Positions 7,107 to 12,441 of a stretch of 12,441 bases of DNA are shown here, piece by piece (the stretch's first letter is position 1; each line of letters starts with the position of its first letter). The position numbers were made by a program, and so were the translations under genes. Source of the stretch: Acidobacteriota bacterium (GTDB taxonomy: Bacteria > Acidobacteriota > Terriglobia > Terriglobales > Acidobacteriaceae); the NCBI GenBank assembly GCA_021781075.1, contig JAJXXN010000282.1:1-12441 (forward strand). The letters run 5' to 3'. A model generated the notes under the pieces. That model did not search any database and was not told the DNA's origin. It saw nothing but the letters and a program-made list of their open reading frames with translations.

Positions 7107-7979
7107 ATGCTTCGCCGCATCTCCATTCTCGGCACAGGCCTGCTCGGCGCTTCCGCCGGCCTGGCATTGCGCGCCGCAGGGTTCACCGGCTCCATCACAG
7201 GTTGGAACCGTGGCTCCGCCGGCGGTTCCACGGCTCTCAACGCTGGCGCAATCGACGCACTCGCCGCCGACCCTGTCGCCGCAGCGCAAGAAGCCGACCT
7301 CATCCTGCTTGCCATGCCCATCTACGCCACGCTCGAGATGATGGATCGGCTTGCCCCCGTGCTGACCCCCGCGCAACTTGTCACCGATGTTGGCAGCACC
7401 AAGGCCGAGATCTGCGCCCACGCGGAAAAGCTTTACAATTCGCCCATCACCGCGGGCTTTCTCCCCGGCCACCCCATGGCGGGCAAGGAGCGCGGGGGCG
7501 CCGAACTTGGCGAAGCCACGCTCTTCCAGAACACCATCTGGATCTTCACCGACTCCGGCGGTGAAAGCCGCTCCTCCACCTCCGCCGCGCTTGCAACCGA
7601 GTGGCGGCAGTGGGTGGCGCGCATTGGCGCCCGCACCATGGACCTTGCCCCCGAGCGCCACGACGAGCTCGTCGCATGGGTCAGCCATCTGCCGCAGTTT
7701 CTTTCCACCGCGCTTTCCGCACTGATCCTTGAAGAGATGGGGAACGCGCCCGAGCTGAAGTGGGTTGGCGGGCGCGCGCTGCGCGAGACCACCCGCCTCG
7801 GCGCCAGCCCTTACTCCATGTGGCGCGACATTGCGCTCACCAATTCCGAGCCCATCACCCGCGCACTGCACGCGCTGGAGCTGCGCCTGCAACACCTGCG
7901 CGAAAATCTGAAGACGCCGGAATTGCGCGATGAGTTTGAGCGCGCCAACAAATTCCGCAAAGACCTGCCAACCAGTTGA
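7107..7979 (+). CDS. tyrA: Prephenate dehydrogenase (monofunctional)
   Basis: This 290-residue enzyme oxidatively decarboxylates prephenate to 4-hydroxyphenylpyruvate with NAD(P)+, the committed step to tyrosine. The Rossmann fingerprint GTGLLG (9-14) opens the protein, followed by DVGSTK (94-99) and GHPMAGKE (121-128), whose H122 matches the catalytic His of the family. Further on are a conserved HD (185-186), VSHLPQ (192-197) and RETTRLGASPYSMWRDI (226-242), which supplies substrate-binding arginines. There is no ACT domain or chorismate mutase domain. The length is normal and no key residue is missing. Only a weak SD (GGGG, 11 nt before the ATG) is seen. G+C is high, 43 of 60 in 7141-7200, unlike the glycan genes just upstream. 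The gene lies only 58 nt past the methyltransferase stop, so it may be read from the glycan promoter or from an unrecognised promoter of its own. Its stop abuts that of the convergent FkbM gene. Confidence 0.93.
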   Translation: MLRRISILGTGLLGASAGLALRAAGFTGSITGWNRGSAGGSTALNAGAIDALAADPVAAAQEADLILLAMPIYATLEMMDRLAPVLTPAQLVTDVGSTKAEICAHAEKLYNSPITAGFLPGHPMAGKERGGAELGEATLFQNTIWIFTDSGGESRSSTSAALATEWRQWVARIGARTMDLAPERHDELVAWVSHLPQFLSTALSALILEEMGNAPELKWVGGRALRETTRLGASPYSMWRDIALTNSEPITRALHALELRLQHLRENLKTPELRDEFERANKFRKDLPTS

Positions 7980-8825
7980 TCAAGGATGGATCGCAATCGT
8001 ATATCCGGAACGGAATGCACCTTCAATCGGCGTCGTTTCTCCATCCGCCGTCAAGCGGTGCAGCCGGTAGCCTTGCTCTTCCACAAAAAACCGGTGGAAC
8101 CCCTCATACACCTTTTCCGACCTCATGCCCACATACCGCGTGAGCGTTTCAAAATAAACAACCGGCTTGAAGCGCGCAATCGTCTCCGAGGCGCCCTGCA
8201 ACACGGCGAGCTCCATTCCTTCCACGTCGATCTTGATAAAATCCAGGCGCGCAACCGGGTGCTTGCGCAAATAATCGTCAATCCGCGTCACGGCAACCGC
8301 GCACGTCGCGGCGGACTCGCTTTCGCGCAATAAAGCATTGCCGGGGTTGCCGCTCTCCTCTTCCCAGTAAAGCGTTCCCGGCGTGTTGCCCAACCCCTCG
8401 GCCACCACGGTCACACGCGCCTGCAACTCCGGGTTCAACTCAAGGTTCGCGCGCAGCCGCTTCACATTCGGCGGGCCCGGCTCAAAGGCAATCACGCGAC
8501 CCGCGGGCCCGGCAAACCTGGCCAGCGCCAGCGTCACCGCGCCCACATTCGCGCCCGCGTCAATCGAGCACCATCCGGCCGTCTGGCGCCGCTTCAAAAA
8601 TGCAATCAGCGGCCGCTCATAGACGCCGCTCCATAAAATCCGCTCCACCTTGAAGCGCGTGTTGACGTTCACACGCACGTCGCCCAGGTAAGCATCAAAG
8701 ACCAGTTCCATGCCGGCGGGCGCGGCCTTGCGCAGGTTTGCGTGGCGCGCCAGCAGCCCATCCCGCATTGCGCGTGGACAAAGCCGCAATCCCAAACTTT
8801 TCAACGCCCGGCTTACCTGTGCCAA
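7980..8825 (-). CDS. FkbM family SAM-dependent methyltransferase
   Basis: This is an O-methyltransferase of the FkbM family, members of which methylate hydroxyls of polyketides, glycans or glycolipids. From the TTG at 8825 it has 281 residues. The hallmark SAM-binding stretch is CSIDAGANVGAVTLALARF (86-104), with AFEPGPPNVKRLRANLELN (113-131) carrying the ribose-binding Glu. The second family signature is DFIKIDVEGMELAVLQGA (195-212), followed by PVVYFE (221-226). The frame is open to a TTG at 8870, but that has no SD. The TTG at 8825 has AGGAG six bases before it, which decides the start; the first ATG (8768) also lacks an SD. The gene is convergent with tyrA, with no base between the two stops. 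A terminator at 8886-8918 insulates it from the upstream hydroxylase operon, so it needs its own promoter in about 60 nt; I see no convincing one. The substrate is unknown. It could belong to the same surface-glycan function as the genes at 1302-7048. Confidence 0.88.
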   Translation of the reverse strand: MAQVSRALKSLGLRLCPRAMRDGLLARHANLRKAAPAGMELVFDAYLGDVRVNVNTRFKVERILWSGVYERPLIAFLKRRQTAGWCSIDAGANVGAVTLALARFAGPAGRVIAFEPGPPNVKRLRANLELNPELQARVTVVAEGLGNTPGTLYWEEESGNPGNALLRESESAATCAVAVTRIDDYLRKHPVARLDFIKIDVEGMELAVLQGASETIARFKPVVYFETLTRYVGMRSEKVYEGFHRFFVEEQGYRLHRLTADGETTPIEGAFRSGYTIAIHP

Positions 8826-8885
8826 TTGTTTCTCCTGTCGCTTCCATTCTAAAAGTTCAAGCCGCTGCAATTGCCGTACAAAATA

Positions 8886-8918
8886 AAACAGAGACCAGTT
8901 TCGACCTGGTCTCTGTTT
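8886..8918 (-). terminator. Strong intrinsic terminator of the molybdenum hydroxylase operon
   Basis: There is a perfect 13-bp stem: AAACAGAGACCAG (8886-8898) and CTGGTCTCTGTTT (8906-8918), with a 7-nt loop. On the - strand the stem runs into a T-rich tail (the reverse complement of 8876-8885 reads TTTTATTTTG after the stem). It begins about 39 nt beyond the stop of the large subunit gene. On the + strand the stem is also followed by T-rich TTTGTTGTTTG, so it could stop antisense transcription as well. Confidence 0.85.
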
Positions 8919-8956
8919 GTTGTTTGCCTCGGCTGTGCGCCGGGTCCATTACGGCG

Positions 8957-11149
8957 TTACGCCCAACTGAAGCCGCTCTTCTTCAGCGGCAGGGTGCGGA
9001 TTCGCTTTCCTGTCGCGTCGAAGATTGCATTGGCGATTGCCGGGATTGAAGGCGGCATTGCCGGCTCGCCGAGCCCCGTGGTGCGGTAGTCGGTCTTGCG
9101 CCAACTGATGTGAATGGCAGGCACCTGCCGCATCCTTGCCAGCGGATGCTGGTGATAGTTTGTCTGCACGGAGTGGCCATTTTCGAAGGTGATCTCCTGC
9201 TCCATATGCGAGAGGCCCTCGATGATTGAACCCTCCACCTGCGCCTCGGCGCCGCTTGGGTTGATGATTTGACGGCCCACATCCACACATGCCCACACAT
9301 CCAGCACGCGCACCTGTGCGCCCTCCACCTTCACGCGCGCCACTTGGGCAACATAACCAAGATGGCAGGCGTAAACGGCCAAACCAAAACCCTCGCCGGC
9401 ATTTTTCCTGCGCGTATTCCAGCCCGACTCCTCCGCAACCTGGTCCAGCACGCCCAGCATCCGCGCAAAAAACTCGCGGCGTCCGGCGTCCCCGGTCTGC
9501 TTGACGGCAGCGGCCAGAAAATCATGCCGGAAGGCATGCGGGTCGCGCCCGGCTGCTGCGGCAAGCTCATCCATGAACGACTCCGAGACAAATGCCAGTG
9601 CATTTGAGCCGGGTGCGCGCAACGGGCCCGTCCTGATCCACAGCGGCATCGTTGAAAGGCCCTGCTCGTAATTCTGCAGTGCGCCTGCCGGGAACTCATC
9701 CTTGCCCATGCCCGCCGAGTTTGCGGTTTTCTCGCCTTCGCCGTAGGTCACAAGATGCTGGCTCCAAGCCGTCACTTTGCCCTCGGCGTCCAGGCCCGCC
9801 TGCAATTTGTGCCAGGCCCCCGGGCGATAGCTGTCATGGTGAATATCCTGCTCACGCGTCCAGATCAACTGCACCGGTGCGCCGGCCTCACGCGCAATCC
9901 ACGCGGCCTCGACCATCGGGTCATTCACCAGCCTGCGGCCAAATCCGCCGCCGGCGCGGATCATGTGCACCGTGATCTTCGACTTGTCGATGCCAAAATT
10001 CTCCGCAATGTAATCGCGGCCCGGCCCCGGCAACTGGCTCGTCGTCCAAATCTCCATCTCGCCGTCGTGGTACCAGGCCGTGGTTCCCTGCGGCTCCAGC
10101 GTCACGTGCGCAATGAAGGGGTATTCATACTCCGCCTCCACCACTTTGGCCGAGCTTTTGAGCGCGGCTGCCACGTCGCCGTTGCGGCGCGGATAGGATT
10201 GCGGCGGCTGCGCGATCAGCTTGGCAGCCTGTGCCGCAAATGCCTCGCTCGATTGCTCGCCACCACGAACAGTCTCCCACTCCACTTTGAGCTCACGGCG
10301 CGCCTTCTCCGCCTGCCACCAGCTCTCGGCCACAATTGCCACGCCGCCCTCAAGACCGGCATAGAAGTCGATAATGCCTGACTCCTTCACCTTGCTTGCG
10401 ACAAGGAAGGCCTTTTTCACGCCCGGCATGGAACGAATTGCATCCAAGTTTGCCGACTTGGCCTTGCCGGCAAATACAGGCGCCTTTTCATACACCGCGT
10501 ACAACATGCCGGGCAGGCGAACGTCGAGCCCAAAGACCGGCTGACCGGTAAAGATTTTGTGGTTGTCCACACCAGGCTGCATTTTGCCAATGATCGTGAA
10601 CTCTTTGGGGTCCTTGACCGGGACTTTTTCCATGTCCGGAACCGGCAGCTTTGCCGCATCCGCAGCCAGTTCGCCATAGCCAAGCTCGCGACCGGAAGAC
10701 TTGTGCAACACCTTGCCCGCGGCAGTGGAACACTCCGCCGTCGGCACGCCCCATTTGTTGGCCGCGGCCTGCACCAGCAGCGCACGGCCAGCCGCGCCCA
10801 CGTGCCGCAGGGGTTCATACAGGTTCGGTGTGCTCATGCTGCCGCCGGCCACCTGAAAGCCATACTTGTCATTCAAGTCGGCCTGCTGCACAGTGACCTG
10901 CGACCACAACACATCGAGTTCGTCGGCAATCACCATCGGAAGCATTGTCCGCACGCCCTGGCCGATCTCCGGCGCCGGGGCCATGATGGTTACCGCACCG
11001 GATGCCGCAATCTCAATAAACGAGCTCGGCAAAAAATGTGGCGACGGGCGTTGTGCGTTCAACTCAAATGGGCCAATATAAAACTTCAGCGCCATGCCGC
11101 CGCCGGCCAGTGCCGAGAGGGTCAGGAAATTTCTACGATTAAGAAGCAT
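8957..11149 (-). CDS. Molybdopterin-binding subunit of a xanthine dehydrogenase-family hydroxylase (isoquinoline 1-oxidoreductase beta subunit-like)
   Basis: This 730-residue large subunit belongs to the IorB branch of the xanthine oxidase family, which hydroxylates N-heterocycles or oxidises aldehydes at a molybdenum centre. The N-terminus NRRNFLTLSALAGGG (4-18) has the twin arginines and hydrophobic stretch of a Tat signal or anchor, so the enzyme is probably exported folded. Cofactor-binding features are AGGGFGRR (399-406) and RAPGSNALAFVSESFMDELA (511-530). The family's catalytic Glu appears as E695 in GLGEP near the C-terminus. The length fits IorB-type proteins. The ATG at 11149 has GAGGAGGAGA just upstream, and the gene overlaps the small-subunit gene by 11 nt, indicating coupled synthesis. 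No FAD subunit or XdhC-type maturation gene is present. As for IorAB, electrons would leave through the small subunit to an external acceptor such as a cytochrome. The substrate cannot be named from this sequence. Confidence 0.9.
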   Translation of the reverse strand: MLLNRRNFLTLSALAGGGMALKFYIGPFELNAQRPSPHFLPSSFIEIAASGAVTIMAPAPEIGQGVRTMLPMVIADELDVLWSQVTVQQADLNDKYGFQVAGGSMSTPNLYEPLRHVGAAGRALLVQAAANKWGVPTAECSTAAGKVLHKSSGRELGYGELAADAAKLPVPDMEKVPVKDPKEFTIIGKMQPGVDNHKIFTGQPVFGLDVRLPGMLYAVYEKAPVFAGKAKSANLDAIRSMPGVKKAFLVASKVKESGIIDFYAGLEGGVAIVAESWWQAEKARRELKVEWETVRGGEQSSEAFAAQAAKLIAQPPQSYPRRNGDVAAALKSSAKVVEAEYEYPFIAHVTLEPQGTTAWYHDGEMEIWTTSQLPGPGRDYIAENFGIDKSKITVHMIRAGGGFGRRLVNDPMVEAAWIAREAGAPVQLIWTREQDIHHDSYRPGAWHKLQAGLDAEGKVTAWSQHLVTYGEGEKTANSAGMGKDEFPAGALQNYEQGLSTMPLWIRTGPLRAPGSNALAFVSESFMDELAAAAGRDPHAFRHDFLAAAVKQTGDAGRREFFARMLGVLDQVAEESGWNTRRKNAGEGFGLAVYACHLGYVAQVARVKVEGAQVRVLDVWACVDVGRQIINPSGAEAQVEGSIIEGLSHMEQEITFENGHSVQTNYHQHPLARMRQVPAIHISWRKTDYRTTGLGEPAMPPSIPAIANAIFDATGKRIRTLPLKKSGFSWA

Positions 11150-11642
11150 GGCTCGTCTCCTCCTCGCGCAGCTCCAGCATCGCGTGGCTCATGGCGTTCA
11201 ACTCCGCCGCGCGCTTTACCGCCTTGCGAATGCGCAGGTAGGTCCCGCAGCGGCAAAGGTTGTTGCTCATCGCCGCGTCAATTTCCGCATCTGTCGGCGA
11301 GGGCGTCTGCGCAAGCAGGGCCTTCGCCGTCATGATCTGCCCGCTCTGGCAATAGCCGCATTGCGGCACGTCCATTTCGTTCCATGCCCGCTGCAGCGCA
11401 TGGCCGCCATCCGCGCTCAGGCCTTCAATGGTTGTGATGGACTTGCCCGCGACTGCTGAGACCGGCGTGACGCATGTGCGCGTCGCGTGGCCATCCACCA
11501 CCACCGTGCACGCGCCGCACAGTCCCATTCCGCAGCCAAACTTTGCGCCCACCAGACCCAGCTCCTCACGTAGCACCCAAAGCAGAGGAGTATCCGGCGA
11601 GGCCTTGACCGTCATGCTCTTGTCATTAATCTGTAAATCCAC
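11139..11642 (-). CDS. [2Fe-2S]-binding small subunit of the molybdenum hydroxylase (IorA-like)
   Basis: This is the electron-transfer partner of the large subunit encoded just downstream. From the GTG at 11642 it has 167 residues. The N-terminal plant-type ferredoxin domain has cluster ligands C37, C42, C45 (in CGMGLCGAC) and C57. The C-terminal helical domain holds the second cluster with C95, C98 (CGYC) and C130, C132 (CRC). All eight cysteines expected for two [2Fe-2S] clusters are present. The frame stays open to an ATG at 11705, but that would add 21 residues with no family counterpart and would run through a palindrome. The GTG has a strong SD (GGAGGG five bases before it) and gives the usual start, MDLQIN. 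There is no signal peptide, so if the complex is periplasmic it would ride out with the large subunit's Tat-like leader. The C-terminal tail past residue 150 is rich in Glu, Met and Ser. Confidence 0.92.
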   Translation of the reverse strand: MDLQINDKSMTVKASPDTPLLWVLREELGLVGAKFGCGMGLCGACTVVVDGHATRTCVTPVSAVAGKSITTIEGLSADGGHALQRAWNEMDVPQCGYCQSGQIMTAKALLAQTPSPTDAEIDAAMSNNLCRCGTYLRIRKAVKRAAELNAMSHAMLELREEETSHAS

Positions 11643-11657
11643 GGTTGCCCTCCCTCT

Positions 11658-11672
11658 GCTATCTAAGATAGC
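11658..11672. promoter_or_regulatory. Palindromic operator candidate upstream of the hydroxylase operon
   Basis: GCTATCTAAGATAGC is a perfect inverted repeat with 7-nt arms and a single central base. It lies 15 nt upstream of the small-subunit GTG start, beside its SD. The spacing suits a repressor site at or just after the transcription start. The 9-nt core CTAAGATAG (11663-11671) recurs on the opposite strand at 11771-11779. In RNA it could also form a hairpin, but a one-base loop is sterically poor, so a DNA operator is the better reading. Confidence 0.45.
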
Positions 11673-11743
11673 GCTTTTACATGCATAATTCACCCTGCGA
11701 TGCAATCATCTGCACACATATTAGTGCATTTCGTTCTCCCTGT

Positions 11744-11772
11744 TTGACCCCGCGCCAGAATCCCGTTAAACT
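11744..11772 (+). promoter_or_regulatory. Sigma-70-type promoter for rplU-rpmA
   Basis: TTGACC (11744-11749) and TAAACT (11767-11772) are separated by exactly 17 nt, with 5/6 and 4/6 matches to consensus. Transcription would start near 11779, giving an rplU leader of about 165 nt. The second CTAAGATAG-type site (11771-11779, seen as CTATCTTAG on the + strand) overlaps the -10 end and the start point. Confidence 0.5.
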
Positions 11773-11778
11773 ATCTTA

Positions 11779-11943
11779 GTTTGGCGGTTTCTGCCTGTTG
11801 GGTACTCGCTCCCAGTGAGTCGTCTTGAATTGACTCCACTCGGGGGGCTTGAGGACTTTTGAAGTTCCCGCGGTCCAGCAAGTTTCTGCCCGAGCAAGAG
11901 ATTCAATCGTATGAGCGCCGCACGACCGCGCTCTGGAGGAATT
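11779..11943 (+). promoter_or_regulatory. Long, potentially structured rplU leader
   Basis: Complementary segments are nested. An outer TTGAAT (11825-11830) can pair with ATTCAA (11901-11906). Inside it, CTCGGG (11839-11844) can pair with CCCGAG (11889-11894), and GACTT/AAGTT (11854-11858 and 11862-11866, one G-T pair) forms a small hairpin with a TTG loop. Upstream, ACTCGCT (11804-11810) and AGTGAGT (11814-11820) form a separate stem with one G-T pair. No coding frame is supported here. Ribosomal protein operons often carry autoregulatory leaders, but I do not recognise this as a described family. The start point depends on the predicted promoter. Confidence 0.35.
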
Positions 11944-12267
11944 ATGTACGCAGTCATTCGCACCGGTGGTAAGCAATACCGCGTCGCCCCCGGCGATGTG
12001 TTGAAGATCGAGAACGTTGAAAACGACGGCAAGACCGTCGAGTTCAGCGATGTACTCGCTGTCAGTGGCGAGCCCGGCACCATTGCCAAGCCAGCCAAGG
12101 CCAAGGTCACAGCCGAGGTTGTCCGCGAAGGCCGTGGCGACAAGATCCTCGTCTTCCACCTGAAGCGCAAAAAGCAGTACAAGAAGCTCCAAGGCCATCG
12201 CCAGGACTTCGTCGAAGTGCGCATCAAGGCCATTGAGGCCGACGGCAAGACCTACGCCGCCAAGTAA
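11944..12267 (+). CDS. rplU: 50S ribosomal protein L21
   Basis: This 107-residue protein is L21, a component of the large ribosomal subunit that binds 23S rRNA. It starts MYAVIRTGGKQYRV, the near-invariant L21 opening. Residues 74-89 contain the lysine-rich segment FHLKRKKQYKKLQGHR that contacts rRNA, followed by QDFVEVRI. Length and sequence are typical of the family. The ATG at 11944 is preceded by GGAGGA at 11935-11940. An in-frame ATG at 11911 would add 11 residues absent from the family and is rejected. rpmA follows 93 nt downstream, the usual rplU-rpmA order, normally cotranscribed. Confidence 0.97.
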   Translation: MYAVIRTGGKQYRVAPGDVLKIENVENDGKTVEFSDVLAVSGEPGTIAKPAKAKVTAEVVREGRGDKILVFHLKRKKQYKKLQGHRQDFVEVRIKAIEADGKTYAAK

Positions 12268-12314
12268 CCGGCATGAACGGCATTCAGTTCAAGCGTCAAG
12301 ACATCTGAAAAGTT

Positions 12315-12332
12315 CAAGGGCATCAGCCCTTG
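12315..12332 (+). other. Hairpin in the rplU-rpmA spacer
   Basis: CAAGGGC (12315-12321) and GCCCTTG (12326-12332) form a perfect 7-bp stem with an ATCA loop, 28 nt before the rpmA start. There is no T-run after it, so it is unlikely to terminate. It could be a processing or stability element between the two cistrons. Confidence 0.45.
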
Positions 12333-12360
12333 GGAAAGTTTCTGAGAAGGGAAGAGAACC

Positions 12361-12441
12361 ATGGCACATAAAAAAGGCGGTGGCAGTTCAACAAACGGCC
12401 GCGATTCAAACGCCCAGCGCCTCGGCGTCAAGGCCTTCGCC
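12361..12441 (+). CDS. rpmA: 50S ribosomal protein L27 (5' end only)
   Basis: The frame runs off the right edge of the window after 27 codons. The visible protein MAHKKGGGSSTNGRDSNAQR continues LGVKAFA and is the unmistakable N-terminus of L27. Its N-terminal tail reaches the peptidyl-transferase centre. The protein begins directly at the mature AHKKGGGS sequence, so there is no N-terminal extension of the kind cleaved by Prp in Firmicutes. A purine-rich SD (GGGAAGAG) precedes the ATG. Confidence 0.96.
   Translation, partial: MAHKKGGGSSTNGRDSNAQRLGVKAFA

Noticed and set aside
6867..7895. Long open frame on the - strand (342 codons) opposite tyrA and the end of the methyltransferase gene
   Set aside because: It is antisense to two clearly recognisable genes, and its translation is Gly/Ala/Arg-rich, as expected from the complement of G+C-rich coding DNA. 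No domain is seen.
10559..11335. Open frame on the + strand (258 codons), with another at 9755-10381, opposite the molybdenum hydroxylase genes
   Set aside because: Both are shadows of the large and small subunit genes, rich in Arg, His and Ala, with no recognisable motif or SD.
11643..11705. N-terminal extension of the small [2Fe-2S] subunit from the ATG at 11705
   Set aside because: It would translate through the palindrome and add residues absent from the family, whereas the GTG at 11642 has a strong SD and gives the usual N-terminus.

Overview
The window looks like chromosomal DNA from a G+C-rich Gram-negative bacterium. A member of the Acidobacteriota (Terriglobia-like) is my best guess, from the aroQ-aroF arrangement with a type I-beta DAHP synthase, the style of the tyrA and rplU/rpmA genes, and the IorAB-type molybdenum hydroxylase. 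That placement is inference; no 16S gene or other marker is present. No rRNA, tRNA, CRISPR array, transposase or integrase is visible.

Layout. (1) 1-1174, + strand: the 3' end of a chorismate mutase gene, overlapping by an ATGA junction a complete Thermotoga-type DAHP synthase (aroF), closed by an intrinsic terminator at 1198-1221. (2) 1302-7048: a block of cell-surface glycan genes with clearly lower G+C than its flanks. It holds an acyltransferase-3 membrane protein and a GT39-like polytopic glycosyltransferase, both on the - strand. Divergent from these, on the + strand, are an unusual methyltransferase-GT2 fusion and a zinc-ribbon methyltransferase joined by a TGATG stop/start overlap. 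(3) 7107-7979, +: prephenate dehydrogenase (tyrA), again G+C-rich. (4) 7980-8825, -: an FkbM-family methyltransferase whose stop codon abuts that of tyrA with no gap. (5) 8957-11642, -: a two-subunit molybdenum hydroxylase, with a large molybdopterin subunit carrying a Tat-like leader and a small [2Fe-2S] subunit. A strong terminator at 8886-8918 separates it from the FkbM gene. (6) 11744-12441, +: promoter, structured leader, rplU (L21) and the start of rpmA (L27).

How the parts fit. aroQ, aroF and tyrA form a tyrosine/phenylalanine pathway set (entry step, chorismate to prephenate, prephenate to hydroxyphenylpyruvate). The glycan block now splits aroF from tyrA. In the gap between the two - strand glycan genes (about 2584-2634, + strand) lies a short, start-less stretch encoding LRRITVLGTGLL. 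This resembles the first residues of the intact TyrA (MLRRISILGTGLL), with many differences at third codon positions. I read it as a possible scar of an earlier tyrA copy left when the glycan genes arrived. In the glycan block, the GT2 domain resembles polyprenyl-phosphate sugar synthases and the GT39-like protein belongs to a class that uses such lipid-linked sugars. The cassette may therefore make and use its own methyl- or acyl-decorated sugar donor. That is a hypothesis from domain content.

Regulatory features of note are a 15-nt perfect palindrome in front of the hydroxylase operon, whose 9-nt core recurs inverted on the rplU promoter, and a roughly 165-nt rplU leader with nested complementary segments.
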